A stretch of DNA of 64,000 nt, from the NCBI GenBank assembly GCA_045537455.1, contig JAZSPM010000030.1:1-64000 (forward strand). Direction: 5' to 3'. A program made the translations under genes and the position numbers. Positions within the stretch are counted from its first letter, which is position 1; each line of letters starts with the position of its first letter. Shown piece after piece: positions 1-8,209 of the stretch. Under the pieces are notes generated by a model that was not told the origin of the DNA, did not search any database, and saw nothing but the letters and a program-made list of their open reading frames with translations. This DNA comes from Ornithomonoglobus_A sp045537455. Lineage in GTDB: Bacteria > Bacillota > Clostridia > UBA1381.

Positions 1-862
1 TATGGGTATCAACCTCGCAACTGCTTGGTACAACAGACACAAGGTATGCTCTCTTATAATGCAGTTAGAAGGCGAACAAGATAGTTTTCCCTCTATTGTT
101 GAAGGTGACGAGTTCTTTATTCCGCTGTCTTTCATTGGTGAAAGAAACAAGGCTTTCTTTATTGAAGAATTGAAAAGAATGCCACGTCACCACCGCAACA
201 GAGCAGAAAAGTTTGAGTATATTGAACAGGCTGGCTATGAGGTTACAGAGGTTGAAGATATGGATGGCTTTTACGACGATGAAACTATTCCCTCTAATCT
301 TTCAGTATCAAAGGAATTGAATGGTCTTGATAAGGAAGAAAAGAGAAAAAGAGGTATCAGCAACGAACAGGTCTGTGTTATTACTGCTGTGGATAAATTG
401 CAGAATGCTTATATATCACCTACTTGCTTGGGTAAGATTGAACCCAGACATTTAGAACAGCATTTAGGTGGCAGATTTGCTGAAGATAGTATTCTTGTTA
501 CTGATAGTTTAAGAGCATACAGAACATTTGCTAATAACAACAAGATACATTTAAGACAGATACCTTCGGGCAGACACACTTCTGGTCCATTCAATTTAGG
601 CAAGGTTAATTCCTATCATTCTAAACTTACTGACTTTTTTGACAGATACAAAGAGGTAAGTTCAAAGTATTTAGACCACTACCTTGCTTTGTTTAGGTGG
701 CAAGAAAAAGGGTTTAATTCCAGAACAGCAGACAGAGTTAATATGTTACTTGATATGCTGACAAAAGGTGTACCCGAAAAAGTGGAATTCCAAAAATTGA
801 AATATAGACCTTTTCCTTTTGATACTAAAAATATTGTGAGGGTAGTGACAATTTCCGCATAA
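1..862 (+). CDS. IS1595-family transposase, 5' end outside window
   Basis: DDE-type transposase of the IS1595 (ISXO2-like) family; it would catalyse cut-and-paste movement of an insertion sequence. The visible 286 residues hold the catalytic domain: an acidic residue in VEGDEFF near residue 34, a second in LVTDSLRAY near residue 168, and the late block with VNSYHSKL followed by a conserved KYLDHYLALFRW stretch. The N-terminal zinc ribbon usual in this family is missing, so the gene very probably begins before base 1 and the ATG at 2 is internal. The reading frame is intact to a TAA at 860-862. No terminal inverted repeat could be defined because the other end is not visible. The family call is by motif pattern and is fairly secure. 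Confidence 0.8.
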   Translation, partial: MGINLATAWYNRHKVCSLIMQLEGEQDSFPSIVEGDEFFIPLSFIGERNKAFFIEELKRMPRHHRNRAEKFEYIEQAGYEVTEVEDMDGFYDDETIPSNLSVSKELNGLDKEEKRKRGISNEQVCVITAVDKLQNAYISPTCLGKIEPRHLEQHLGGRFAEDSILVTDSLRAYRTFANNNKIHLRQIPSGRHTSGPFNLGKVNSYHSKLTDFFDRYKEVSSKYLDHYLALFRWQEKGFNSRTADRVNMLLDMLTKGVPEKVEFQKLKYRPFPFDTKNIVRVVTISA

Positions 863-963
863 TGAGGTATAATTATATTAAAAATTGGAACATTTTTCTA
901 ATTTTTCAGTCTATATGAATAGAAAGAGTTATACAAACTTGAATTTGACGGAGGGAATACATA

Positions 964-1398
964 ATGAAAACAATTTGTGGAATTGATTGTAGTGGGTGTA
1001 GTTTTCATGGTAACTGTAAAGGTTGTATTGAAACAGACGGACAACCATTTGGTGGCGAATGCATTGCGGCAGAATGCTATAAATGCGGCGGGGAAAGCTA
1101 CTATAATGCATATAAAGCCCGCTTAATTGAAGAATTTAATTCTTTGAAAATTGCGGATATGCCTACTATAACAACTCTTTGTCCATTATCTGGAGCATAT
1201 ATTAATTTGGAATACACACTTTTAAACGGAATAAAAGTCAAATTGCTTGACGACACAAAAATATATCTTGGATATCAAGTAGAAAAGGCAAATAGTGACA
1301 GGTGTTACGGACTTGCAGCAGATAATAATTATTTGCTTGTATGCGAATACGGATGCAATGGTGCAAATCCTGAAATAATTGTGTATAAGAAGAGATAA
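964..1398 (+). CDS. DUF3795-type small cysteine-rich protein
   Basis: A 144-residue protein resembling the DUF3795 family. The N-terminus is cysteine-rich: CGIDCSGC, then CKGC, then CIAAEC and CYKCGG, which suggests a bound metal or zinc-ribbon fold within residues 5-45. The remainder is mixed alpha/beta with no recognisable catalytic motif. The ATG at 964 has a strong ribosome binding site (GGAGGG, about 8 bases upstream). It stands alone between the transposase and a terminator. Proteins of this family have no firmly established role that I can name, so no function is assigned. Confidence 0.65.
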   Translation: MKTICGIDCSGCSFHGNCKGCIETDGQPFGGECIAAECYKCGGESYYNAYKARLIEEFNSLKIADMPTITTLCPLSGAYINLEYTLLNGIKVKLLDDTKIYLGYQVEKANSDRCYGLAADNNYLLVCEYGCNGANPEIIVYKKR

Positions 1399-1436
1399 AC
1401 AAATTTCAATTTGGTGAACTAAATACACATATGAGA

Positions 1437-1483
1437 AGGTGCATATTATAAATGTATCAGTAATTTTGTATGCACCTTTTTGT
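1437..1483 (+). terminator. rho-independent terminator after the DUF3795 gene
   Basis: Inverted repeat GGTGCATA / TATGCACC (arms 1438-1445 and 1469-1476) followed directly by a run of five T. The loop is long (23 bases). Confidence 0.7.
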
Positions 1484-1540
1484 ATACTTTTACCCATCAA
1501 TACTTATCTAGAAATGGGAGAAAAAATAAATATTTGACTG

Positions 1541-1623
1541 CCACCGGGTAGTTGTGCAAAAGCACTCGTAAGTATATCATTAGGTCTTAGAAGATATACT
1601 CACGGGTGTTTTGTTTTAGGAGG
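1541..1623 (+). promoter_or_regulatory. attenuator-like leader of pnuC, candidate riboswitch
   Basis: A 16-base arm (1563-1578) pairs with 1593-1608 through one A-C mismatch and one G-U pair, and is followed by TTTTGTTTT at 1609-1617. This has the form of an intrinsic terminator and lies immediately before the pnuC ribosome binding site (AGGAGG, 1618-1623). Upstream, GTGC (1554-1557) can pair with GCAC (1562-1565), and CACC (1542-1545) can pair with GGTG (1605-1608). Together with the upper part of the long stem this forms a three-way junction that excludes the base of the terminator. Two exclusive folds plus a T-run suggest transcription attenuation. I do not recognise a known riboswitch class. 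Confidence 0.55.
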
Positions 1624-1631
1624 TAAAAATT

Positions 1632-2327
1632 ATGTTAAAAAATCCATTTAAAAATCTAACCAGACACGAATGGATATTATGGGGAATATCTATACTTGTT
1701 GTAGCTATATCAAATATTATGGCGGGAGAAATAAGCCCTGCAACTCTTTGCGGTACGTTAATCGGAGTTACTGCCTTGATTTTTATTGCAAGGGGAGATG
1801 TATGGGGACAAATTCTGACTGTAGTGTTCAGTTTTTTATATTCTGTTACTTCGTTTGAATTTAAGTATTACGGCGAAATGATAACTTACCTTGGCATGAC
1901 GATGCCTATTGCGGCTTTGTCTGTAATATCATGGCTGAGACACCCATTTAAGAAAGGCGAAAATGAAGTCAAGATACATAAGCTTACAAGAAAACAGATT
2001 ATATTGATGATAGTTTTGACTATTACAGTCACAGCAATATTTTACTTTATATTAAAATTTTTCGATACTGCTAATTTAATTATAAGCACTGTATCAATCA
2101 CAACAAGCTTTTTGGCTTCATATTTGATGCTGTACAGAAATTCGTACTACGCTCTTGCATATGCAGCAAATGATATTGTACTGATAATCTTGTGGATTTT
2201 GGCGTCAATCGAAAGCTTTTCATATTTCCCTATGGTGATATGCTTTCTTATGTTTTTGATAAATGATTTATACGGTTTTGTGAGCTGGAAAATCCGAGAA
2301 AAAAAGCAAGCTCAAGAGCTTGCCTGA
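1632..2327 (+). CDS. pnuC: PnuC-family vitamin/nucleoside transporter
   Basis: Membrane protein of 231 residues in the PnuC family, which moves nicotinamide riboside (or, in paralogues, other vitamins) across the cytoplasmic membrane by facilitated diffusion. Six to seven hydrophobic segments are visible. The family-typical stretch WGQILTVVFSFLYSVTSF lies near residue 58-75, with the polar conserved NDIVLIILWIL and NDLYGFVSW regions in the second half. The ATG at 1632 follows a strong TAGGAGG site. The 3' end overlaps the convergent glycosylase gene by 16 bases. An attenuator-like leader precedes it, suggesting control by metabolite supply. The true substrate (nicotinamide riboside, thiamine, riboflavin or other) cannot be read from the sequence. 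Confidence 0.82.
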   Translation: MLKNPFKNLTRHEWILWGISILVVAISNIMAGEISPATLCGTLIGVTALIFIARGDVWGQILTVVFSFLYSVTSFEFKYYGEMITYLGMTMPIAALSVISWLRHPFKKGENEVKIHKLTRKQIILMIVLTITVTAIFYFILKFFDTANLIISTVSITTSFLASYLMLYRNSYYALAYAANDIVLIILWILASIESFSYFPMVICFLMFLINDLYGFVSWKIREKKQAQELA

Positions 2328-2785
2328 AGTAAATGTTTCCATTCTTCAACCAATCTTTTAAGTGAATATGCTGCATTCGCAGGGCTGGTTGACGGGAGCT
2401 TTATTGCGTTGTCTCCGATATATTTTTTATACATATTATATGCTGTTGTGCCGTTTGTATAAATCTGCTGTATATCTGCTGATGACGTAATTTTTGAAAT
2501 ATCATTCGGAACAACATTTTTTATTGAGCTGTCCGACGAGCCTTGTATATCACAGCTTTGAATTACGTCCCATACAGCTATATTATTTCTCAACAAAAAT
2601 GCTTTTTTGTCTTCTATTGTGTGTGGTACACTTTCATTCATCACCGCTGCAAGCACTTTCCAAAATCGGTTTTGAGGATGTCCGTAGAAAAATTCTGTCT
2701 TGCGTGATTTTACAGACGGAAAGCTCCCAAGAATTAAAATCCTTGAATTTTTATCAAACACAGGCGGTATATTATGAATTTCCAT
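2312..2785 (-). CDS. uracil-DNA glycosylase superfamily, DNA-deoxyinosine glycosylase type
   Basis: A 157-residue base-excision repair enzyme of the uracil-DNA glycosylase superfamily, closest in pattern to the hypoxanthine/mismatch-type single-domain members. It would remove a deaminated base (deoxyinosine or uracil) from DNA. The N-terminal motif ILGSFPSVKSR is the substrate-pocket loop, followed by YGHPQNRFW, and the C-terminal LPSTSPANA matches the minor-groove loop motif. The ATG at 2785 is preferred over an upstream GTG at 2794. It lies downstream of ileS on the same strand, separated by a hairpin, and converges with pnuC. Substrate specificity within the superfamily is inferred. Confidence 0.75.
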   Translation of the reverse strand: MEIHNIPPVFDKNSRILILGSFPSVKSRKTEFFYGHPQNRFWKVLAAVMNESVPHTIEDKKAFLLRNNIAVWDVIQSCDIQGSSDSSIKNVVPNDISKITSSADIQQIYTNGTTAYNMYKKYIGDNAIKLPSTSPANAAYSLKRLVEEWKHLLQASS

Positions 2786-2815
2786 ATTTATCACTTCTTC
2801 TCATTAATAAATTTA

Positions 2816-2838
2816 CCCTCGGTATTTTCCACCGAGGG
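2816..2838 (-). terminator. hairpin after ileS
   Basis: Perfect arms CCCTCGGT / ACCGAGGG with a 7-base loop, just 8 bases past the ileS stop. The following tract on the minus strand is AT-rich rather than a pure T-run, so termination may be partial and allow read-through into the glycosylase gene. Confidence 0.65.
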
Positions 2839-2846
2839 CAACAATC

Positions 2847-5800
2847 TTACATTTTCTTAACGCCAAGAGTTACATTCTCTCCGTTAATATTCCATTCTTT
2901 TGTGAATCCGTCTGCACTTCCGCACTGAATCTCATCAGCAAGAACCTCGTCCTTAATTTCATCAGAGTTTCTGCTTATGATTTCGGCAATCTTATCATTA
3001 CCGTTTGCATACAGGCAGATGTGATCCATAACCTCAAAGTCAGCATCCTTACGCATTGTCTGAACCTTTGAGATGATTTCACGCACATAACCTTCTTCAA
3101 TAAGTTCATCTGAAAGCTTCTTGTCAAGCACAACTGTTATACCCTTATCGGTTACTGTTTCAAAATCATCTGACTGAGCTGTTTCAATTAATAAATCCTC
3201 TGCTTCGAGCTTTTCTTCTGAGCCGTCAACGGTTATTGTGATATATCCGTTAGTGTTCAGGTCTGAAACTGCCTTTGCACCGTTAAGATTTGCAAGAGTT
3301 TCTCTTACTTCGTTAATGTTCTTTCCAAAACGTCTGCCAAGAGTCTTTAGCTGCGGCTTCAAGTTGTATGCTGCAAACTGTGATACGTCATCAGTAAATA
3401 CAACCTCCTTAACGTTAAGCTCATCTCTGATGATTTCTGAGTATAAGCCGTCAAGAGCCTGTTCAGCCTTAACATACATTGAACCTATTGGCTGACGGTT
3501 CTTGATGTTTGCACTGTTACGGCATGAACGTCCAAGTACAACTATGTCAAGAATTTCTTCCATCTTAGCTTCAAGCTCTTTATCAATCAGCTTTTCATCT
3601 GCTTCAGGGAAGCGGCAAAGATGAATTGATTCAGGTGCATTCTTGTCAAGTCCAACAACAAGGTTCTGATATATATCTTCTGTCATGAACGGTATCATTG
3701 GTGCTGACAGCTTACATAATGTCACAAGAGCAGTATAAAGTGTCATATACGCATTAATCTTATCCTGAGGCATATCTTTTACCCAGAAGCGTGTTCTTGA
3801 ACGTCTTACATACCAGTTTGAAAGCTCATCAACAAAATCCTCAAGAACTCTTGCTGTTTCTGTTATTTTATAGTTTTCAAGATAGTTGTCAACTGTCTTT
3901 GTAAGAGAGTTGAGCTTTGACAATAACCACTTATCCATTACTGACAGTGTGTCATAATCAAGTGTGTAATCCATTGGGTTGAAATTGTCAATATCTGCAT
4001 AAAGAACATAGAATGCATATGTGTTCCAAAGTGTACCCATGAACTTTCTCTGTCCCTCAACAACTGCACCCGAATGGAACTTGTTCGGAAGCCATGGTGC
4101 GCTGTTTTCATAGAAATACCAACGGATAGCATCAGCACCGTAGGTTTCAAGGGCTTCAAACGGATCAACTGCATTACCCTTTGACTTTGACATCTTCTGA
4201 CCGTTTTCGTCCTGAACAAGACCAAGAACAATTACGTTTTTATACGGTGCTTCGTTGAATATCAATGTTGATATTGCAAGCAGGGAATAGAACCAGCCTC
4301 TTGTCTGGTCAACAGCCTCTGATATAAAGTCAGCAGGGAAATTTTGCTTGAATATATCCTGATTTTCGAACGGATAGTGATACTGTGCAAATGGCATTGC
4401 ACCTGAGTCGAACCAACAGTCAATAACTTCAGGAACTCTGTGCATTTCCTTGCCACACTCAGGACACTTGATTGTTACAGCATCAATATACGGTCTGTGA
4501 AGCTCTATATCGTCAGGACAATTATCTGACATTGATTTCAGCTCTTCAATCGAACCGATTGAATGCTTGTGACCGCACTCACACTCCCATATATTCAGCG
4601 GTGTTCCCCAATAACGGTTACGGCTGATACCCCAATCCTGAACGTTGTTCAGCCATTCGCCAAAACGTCCTTTACCGATGCTTTCAGGAATCCAGTTAAT
4701 TGTATTGTTGTTTTTGATAAGGTCATCCTTAACGTCTGTCATCTTAATGAACCATGTATCACGTGCATAGTAGATAAGCGGAGTATCACATCTCCAACAG
4801 AACGGATAGCTATGCTCAAACTTAGGAGCATTAAATAATAAGCCTCTTTCGTCAAGGTCTTTTAGAATTTCAGGGTCTGCATCCTTACAGAATACACCTG
4901 CCCATTTTGTTTCAGCAGTAAGCTCACCCTTACCGTCAACAAGCTGTACAAAAGGAAGATTGTATTTTCTTCCTACATTTGAGTCGTCCTCGCCGAATGC
5001 AGGAGCTATATGAACAATACCTGTACCGTCTGTAAGAGTTACATAATTATCACAGGTTACATACCAACACTTTTCCTTTGGTGATACAAAGTCAAATAGT
5101 GGTGTATATTCTTTGTATTCAAGGTCTTTACCCTTATAATTTTCAAGAACCTCATATTCCTTTTCAGGAAAGTTTGAAGCGATAAGAGCTTCAGCAAGAA
5201 TAAACATCTCGCCGTCAACCTTTATTTTAACATAATCCTCATCAGGGTTAACACAAAGTGCTACGTTTGAAGGAAGTGTCCAAGGGGTTGTAGTCCATGC
5301 AAGGAAATATGTGTTTTCTTCACCTTTCACAGCAAACTTTGCTGTTGCCGAACGCTCTTTAACGTCCTTATATCCCTGTGCAACCTCGTGTGATGAAAGC
5401 GGAGTACCGCATCTTGGGCAATACGGAACTATTTTATGACCTTTGTATAAAAGTCCCTTTTCCCAAATCTGCTTTAATGCCCACCATTCTGATTCAATAA
5501 AGTTGTTATCGTATGTTACATAAGGATCGTCCATGTCTGCCCAGAAGCCGACTGTGCCTGAGAAATCCTCCCACATCTCCTTATACTTCCATACGCTTTC
5601 TTTACATTTTTTTATAAAAGGCTCTAAACCGTAGCCTTCAATCTGCTCCTTACCGTCAAGACCAAGAAGCTTTTCAACCTCAAGCTCAACAGGCAGACCG
5701 TGAGTGTCCCAGCCTGCTTTACGAGGAACCTCATAGCCTTTCATTGTGCGGTAACGCGGAATCATATCCTTTATAACACGTGTAAGAACATGACCGATAT

Positions 5801-5963
5801 GAGGTTTACCGTTTGCAGTAGGAGGTCCGTCATAGAATGTGTAAACGTCGCCGCCCTTGCGTTCGTTAATACTCTTTTCAAAAATATTGTTTTTCTGCCA
5901 GAACTCTTTGATTTCTTTTTCTCTTTCAACAAAGTTCAGATTTGTGGAAACCTTTTTGTACAT
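2847..5963 (-). CDS. ileS: isoleucyl-tRNA synthetase
   Basis: Class I aminoacyl-tRNA synthetase charging tRNA-Ile, 1038 residues. The ATP-binding HIGH signature is in GKPHIGHV near residue 55 and KMSKSKGN is near residue 590. Between them is the large editing (CP1) domain, with the TWTTTPWTLPSN stretch that proofreads valine. Zinc-type cysteine pairs occur as CPRCG and CPECGKEM. The context PPTANGKPHIGH and the length (over 1000 residues) resemble the eukaryote-like IleS clade, which in other bacteria is less sensitive to mupirocin; resistance here is inference. The ATG at 5963 is chosen over 5981 because a GGAAG ribosome binding site lies between the two. Expression is controlled by an Ile T-box. 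Confidence 0.97.
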   Translation of the reverse strand: MYKKVSTNLNFVEREKEIKEFWQKNNIFEKSINERKGGDVYTFYDGPPTANGKPHIGHVLTRVIKDMIPRYRTMKGYEVPRKAGWDTHGLPVELEVEKLLGLDGKEQIEGYGLEPFIKKCKESVWKYKEMWEDFSGTVGFWADMDDPYVTYDNNFIESEWWALKQIWEKGLLYKGHKIVPYCPRCGTPLSSHEVAQGYKDVKERSATAKFAVKGEENTYFLAWTTTPWTLPSNVALCVNPDEDYVKIKVDGEMFILAEALIASNFPEKEYEVLENYKGKDLEYKEYTPLFDFVSPKEKCWYVTCDNYVTLTDGTGIVHIAPAFGEDDSNVGRKYNLPFVQLVDGKGELTAETKWAGVFCKDADPEILKDLDERGLLFNAPKFEHSYPFCWRCDTPLIYYARDTWFIKMTDVKDDLIKNNNTINWIPESIGKGRFGEWLNNVQDWGISRNRYWGTPLNIWECECGHKHSIGSIEELKSMSDNCPDDIELHRPYIDAVTIKCPECGKEMHRVPEVIDCWFDSGAMPFAQYHYPFENQDIFKQNFPADFISEAVDQTRGWFYSLLAISTLIFNEAPYKNVIVLGLVQDENGQKMSKSKGNAVDPFEALETYGADAIRWYFYENSAPWLPNKFHSGAVVEGQRKFMGTLWNTYAFYVLYADIDNFNPMDYTLDYDTLSVMDKWLLSKLNSLTKTVDNYLENYKITETARVLEDFVDELSNWYVRRSRTRFWVKDMPQDKINAYMTLYTALVTLCKLSAPMIPFMTEDIYQNLVVGLDKNAPESIHLCRFPEADEKLIDKELEAKMEEILDIVVLGRSCRNSANIKNRQPIGSMYVKAEQALDGLYSEIIRDELNVKEVVFTDDVSQFAAYNLKPQLKTLGRRFGKNINEVRETLANLNGAKAVSDLNTNGYITITVDGSEEKLEAEDLLIETAQSDDFETVTDKGITVVLDKKLSDELIEEGYVREIISKVQTMRKDADFEVMDHICLYANGNDKIAEIISRNSDEIKDEVLADEIQCGSADGFTKEWNINGENVTLGVKKM

Positions 5964-5984
5964 TTGATTTCTTCCTTTCATAAT

Positions 5985-6215
5985 TATTAAAGGCTCCGCC
6001 TTGTAAACAAGACGAAGCCTCTTTCTTCGTTATACCACTCGCATACAATCATATGTTTTCCCTTTTTACGGCGGAAATTCCGTCATAGCTTACTGCAATT
6101 TCAGCTATGCTGCTCCTAAGTGATTTTCGTTCAGAAATACTTACCGTTATGCTCTCACCGTCCATAACTCGCTTTACGCTTTCCTTCTGAATTACTGTCT
6201 TATTCAACGCATTTA
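5985..6215 (-). promoter_or_regulatory. T-box leader (Ile specifier) of ileS
   Basis: On the minus strand, a stem I with the GAGAGC element (6151-6156) is followed by a specifier loop containing AATCAC, whose ATC codon (6122-6124) specifies isoleucine. Further on is a diverged T-box sequence (GAGTGGTATAACGAAG, 6025-6040), which pairs with the uncharged tRNA acceptor end, and a terminator hairpin (5991-6020, arms AGGCTTCGTCTTG / CAAGGCGGAGCCT). By the established T-box mechanism, uncharged tRNA-Ile stabilises the antiterminator and permits ileS transcription. Confidence 0.88.
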
Positions 6216-6378
6216 TTCTATTTTATAACATTATATTATAATTTGTCCACTTTGTCAAGAGCTTTAATAAAAAAAATTAACATTTGCACTATTGCTGTGT
6301 CAGCCTCTTTACTTATGCTATCAGGTAGAATAATACAAGCTGTCTGGTACATAAAATTTAAAAGGGTGGTGTTGCTTT
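6216..6378. other. breakpoint region between ileS leader and recombinase unit
   Basis: AT-rich non-coding stretch that separates the T-box from the small gene at 6379. It contains no remnant of the 5' part of cotJC on either strand, although cotJC sequence begins at 8203 on the other side of the recombinase. The gene normally expected upstream of ileS in Clostridia (for example divIVA or ylmH, same strand) is also absent. The boundary of the inserted or rearranged DNA must fall here, but its exact base cannot be fixed. Confidence 0.5.
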
Positions 6379-6552
6379 ATGAGTGAAAAGATTACAGTAA
6401 CGTGCAGTGATGACAATCTTGATAATAATAGAGAATTTATACTTAATATTCAAAAAGCAATGCTTGTTACTTTGTTTGAGAATAAAAAAATAAATCACTT
6501 TCAATATGAATATGCAGTTGAGTTGCTTGAAAAAAATTATCGGAAACGGTGA
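6379..6552 (+). CDS. small SHOCT-like protein upstream of recombinase
   Basis: A 57-residue open frame (MSEKITVTC start, ending NYRKR) preceded by a GGGTGGTG ribosome binding region. The C-terminal half, with MLVTLFENKKINHFQYEYA, has the hydrophobic spacing of a short SHOCT-like helical domain, in which an I/L-x-x-x-E/Q-Y pattern follows a short turn. It lies 58 bases before the large serine recombinase in the same orientation and may be cotranscribed with it. It may be an accessory factor of the recombinase, but nothing in the sequence proves this. Confidence 0.55.
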   Translation: MSEKITVTCSDDNLDNNREFILNIQKAMLVTLFENKKINHFQYEYAVELLEKNYRKR

Positions 6553-6610
6553 TTTTTTTTGTTATTATTGAGTTGTGATGTTAAAATTGTATTGAAGGAA
6601 GTGATTTATA

Positions 6611-8209
6611 GTGATATATGTAGCAGCTTATTGTAGAGTGTCAACGGATAAAGATGATCAATCAAATAGCTTTGAAAGTCAAAAATTATATTTTGAAGAA
6701 TACATTAAAAGAAATCCTGATTGGGAGCTTTATGAAATTTACGCAGACGAAGGGTTAACCGGTACAAGCACAAAAAAAAGAAATGCATTTAATAAAATGA
6801 TTGCAGATGCACATTTGGGTAAATTCAATCTGATATTGACAAAAGAAGTAAGTAGATTTGCAAGAAATACCGTTGATACATTGCAATACACAAGGGAGTT
6901 AAAAGCACTTAATGTGGGTGTTTATTTTGCATTAGATAACATTGATACTCTTGCACCCGATGGAGAACTAAGACTAACTATTATGGCATCACTTGCACAA
7001 GAAGAAAGCAGAAAGACTTCCGAACGTGTAAAATGGGGACAGAAAAGACAGATGGAAAAAGGTGTTGTCTTTGGGCGAGATATGCTTGGTTATGACGTAG
7101 TTAACGGAGTTTTACATATGAATGAAGAAGGTGCTAAAATCGTAAGACTTATATTTCATAAATTTGTGTATGAAAAAAAAGGTACATATACTATAGCAAG
7201 AGAGCTTCGTGAAGAAGGATATAAAACTATAACAGGAAATTCAATATGGACCAATACGGTTATTCTAAAAGTTTTACGTAATGAAAAATATTGTGGAGAT
7301 TTAATTCAAAAGAAAACTATCACACCGGATTTTTTGACACATAAGAAAAAATATAATCATGGGGAAGAAGAGCTTGTAATATTAAGAAATCATCATGAAC
7401 CTATAGTTTCAAGAGAAGTATGGGATATGGCACAGGCTGAGTTAGATAAACGTTCTCCATCGGAAGAAATTAAATTAAGGCATAGCAACCGTTATCCATT
7501 GTCAGGGAAAATTCAGTGCGGTTCTTGTGGTAACAGATTTGTTTCAAGAACCAAGAAACGAAAAGATGGTAGTGTATATAAGGCTTGGAGATGTTATGAA
7601 TCGACCCAACGTGGTTTGCCCAAAACAGATCCGGCAGGAAATCAAATTGGATGTAGTGTTAATTCACAAATTCGTGATGAAGATTTTATGTTGGCGATAC
7701 AAAAAGTTATTGAAAATTTAAAAGTAAATAAAAATATCATTTTAAACGAAGTTATTAATGTATTAAAAGTAGTTTTCAGTGTTGGTGAATCTAAACCGCT
7801 TGATAAGGATGCAATTCAAAGGAAAATCGAAAATATTACAACAAAATCGGAAAAATTACTTGATTTATATTTAAGTGAAGATTTAACTAAAGAACAATAT
7901 AGCAAAAAAAAAGAAGTTTATGAGAAGGAAATTGTAGAATTACAAAGAACTTTAAATGATAACTTGTCGGATGTAAATACATATGATGTAGAACAAGCAA
8001 TTTTAGATGTGAAAAATTATCTTTCAGATTTGTTATATGGGAGAGAGCAGGACGATATTTTTTATAAAACCATAATTGATAAGATAGTCGTTTATGACAG
8101 AAAGCATTTTGATATTTATTTAAATTTGCTCCCGCACAGATGGAAAATAGCGTTAAATTCGGCATTAAAGTCGAATGACCTGTGCGGGAGCATTAAGCAC
8201 ACGATATAG
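6611..8209 (+). CDS. large serine recombinase 1
   Basis: Site-specific recombinase of 532 residues. The N-terminal resolvase domain (residues 3-150) has the nucleophile Ser11 in YCRVSTD and the conserved EVSRFARN and EESRKTSERV blocks. A recombinase domain (about 155-265), a zinc ribbon starting with CGSCGNRF near 302, and a long charged coiled coil (about 390-470) follow. This is the size and layout of excisionases and integrases such as SpoIVCA. The last three codons overlap the cotJC frame, so the C-terminus is written across the recombination junction: the TAG at 8207-8209 lies in cotJC sequence. A perfect 13-base inverted repeat lies within its last 90 bases. Confidence 0.93.
   Translation: MIYVAAYCRVSTDKDDQSNSFESQKLYFEEYIKRNPDWELYEIYADEGLTGTSTKKRNAFNKMIADAHLGKFNLILTKEVSRFARNTVDTLQYTRELKALNVGVYFALDNIDTLAPDGELRLTIMASLAQEESRKTSERVKWGQKRQMEKGVVFGRDMLGYDVVNGVLHMNEEGAKIVRLIFHKFVYEKKGTYTIARELREEGYKTITGNSIWTNTVILKVLRNEKYCGDLIQKKTITPDFLTHKKKYNHGEEELVILRNHHEPIVSREVWDMAQAELDKRSPSEEIKLRHSNRYPLSGKIQCGSCGNRFVSRTKKRKDGSVYKAWRCYESTQRGLPKTDPAGNQIGCSVNSQIRDEDFMLAIQKVIENLKVNKNIILNEVINVLKVVFSVGESKPLDKDAIQRKIENITTKSEKLLDLYLSEDLTKEQYSKKKEVYEKEIVELQRTLNDNLSDVNTYDVEQAILDVKNYLSDLLYGREQDDIFYKTIIDKIVVYDRKHFDIYLNLLPHRWKIALNSALKSNDLCGSIKHTI
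8127..8192. repeat. perfect 13-bp inverted repeat near the recombinase 1 junction
   Basis: TGCTCCCGCACAG (8127-8139) is repeated exactly in inverse at 8180-8192, with a 40-base spacer that itself holds ATTCG / CGAAT. The repeat is much more GC-rich than its surroundings and lies inside the recombinase coding sequence, 10 bases before cotJC sequence starts. It may be a recombinase binding site, an accessory att arm, or a transcript hairpin. Confidence 0.75.

Larger units (their letters stand above)
6240..8206 (+). mobile_element. serine recombinase unit 1 interrupting cotJC (left end undefined)
   Basis: Comprises the SHOCT-like gene and recombinase 1. Its right boundary is where cotJC sequence begins (about 8203, codons for DIGVEELGH). 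The left boundary is not visible as a cotJC junction: the sequence to the left is the ileS leader. Either the element extends further left out of the window, or an inversion or deletion has joined this unit to the ileS locus. Confidence 0.5.

Noticed and set aside
929..1500. Minus-strand open frames opposite the DUF3795 gene
   Set aside because: Shadows of the plus-strand coding sequence with no ribosome binding site and no family resemblance.
1541..1623. Assignment to a named riboswitch class (NAD-II, TPP, preQ1, ZTP)
   Set aside because: The loop sequences do not carry the consensus bases I know for these classes; left as an unclassified leader.
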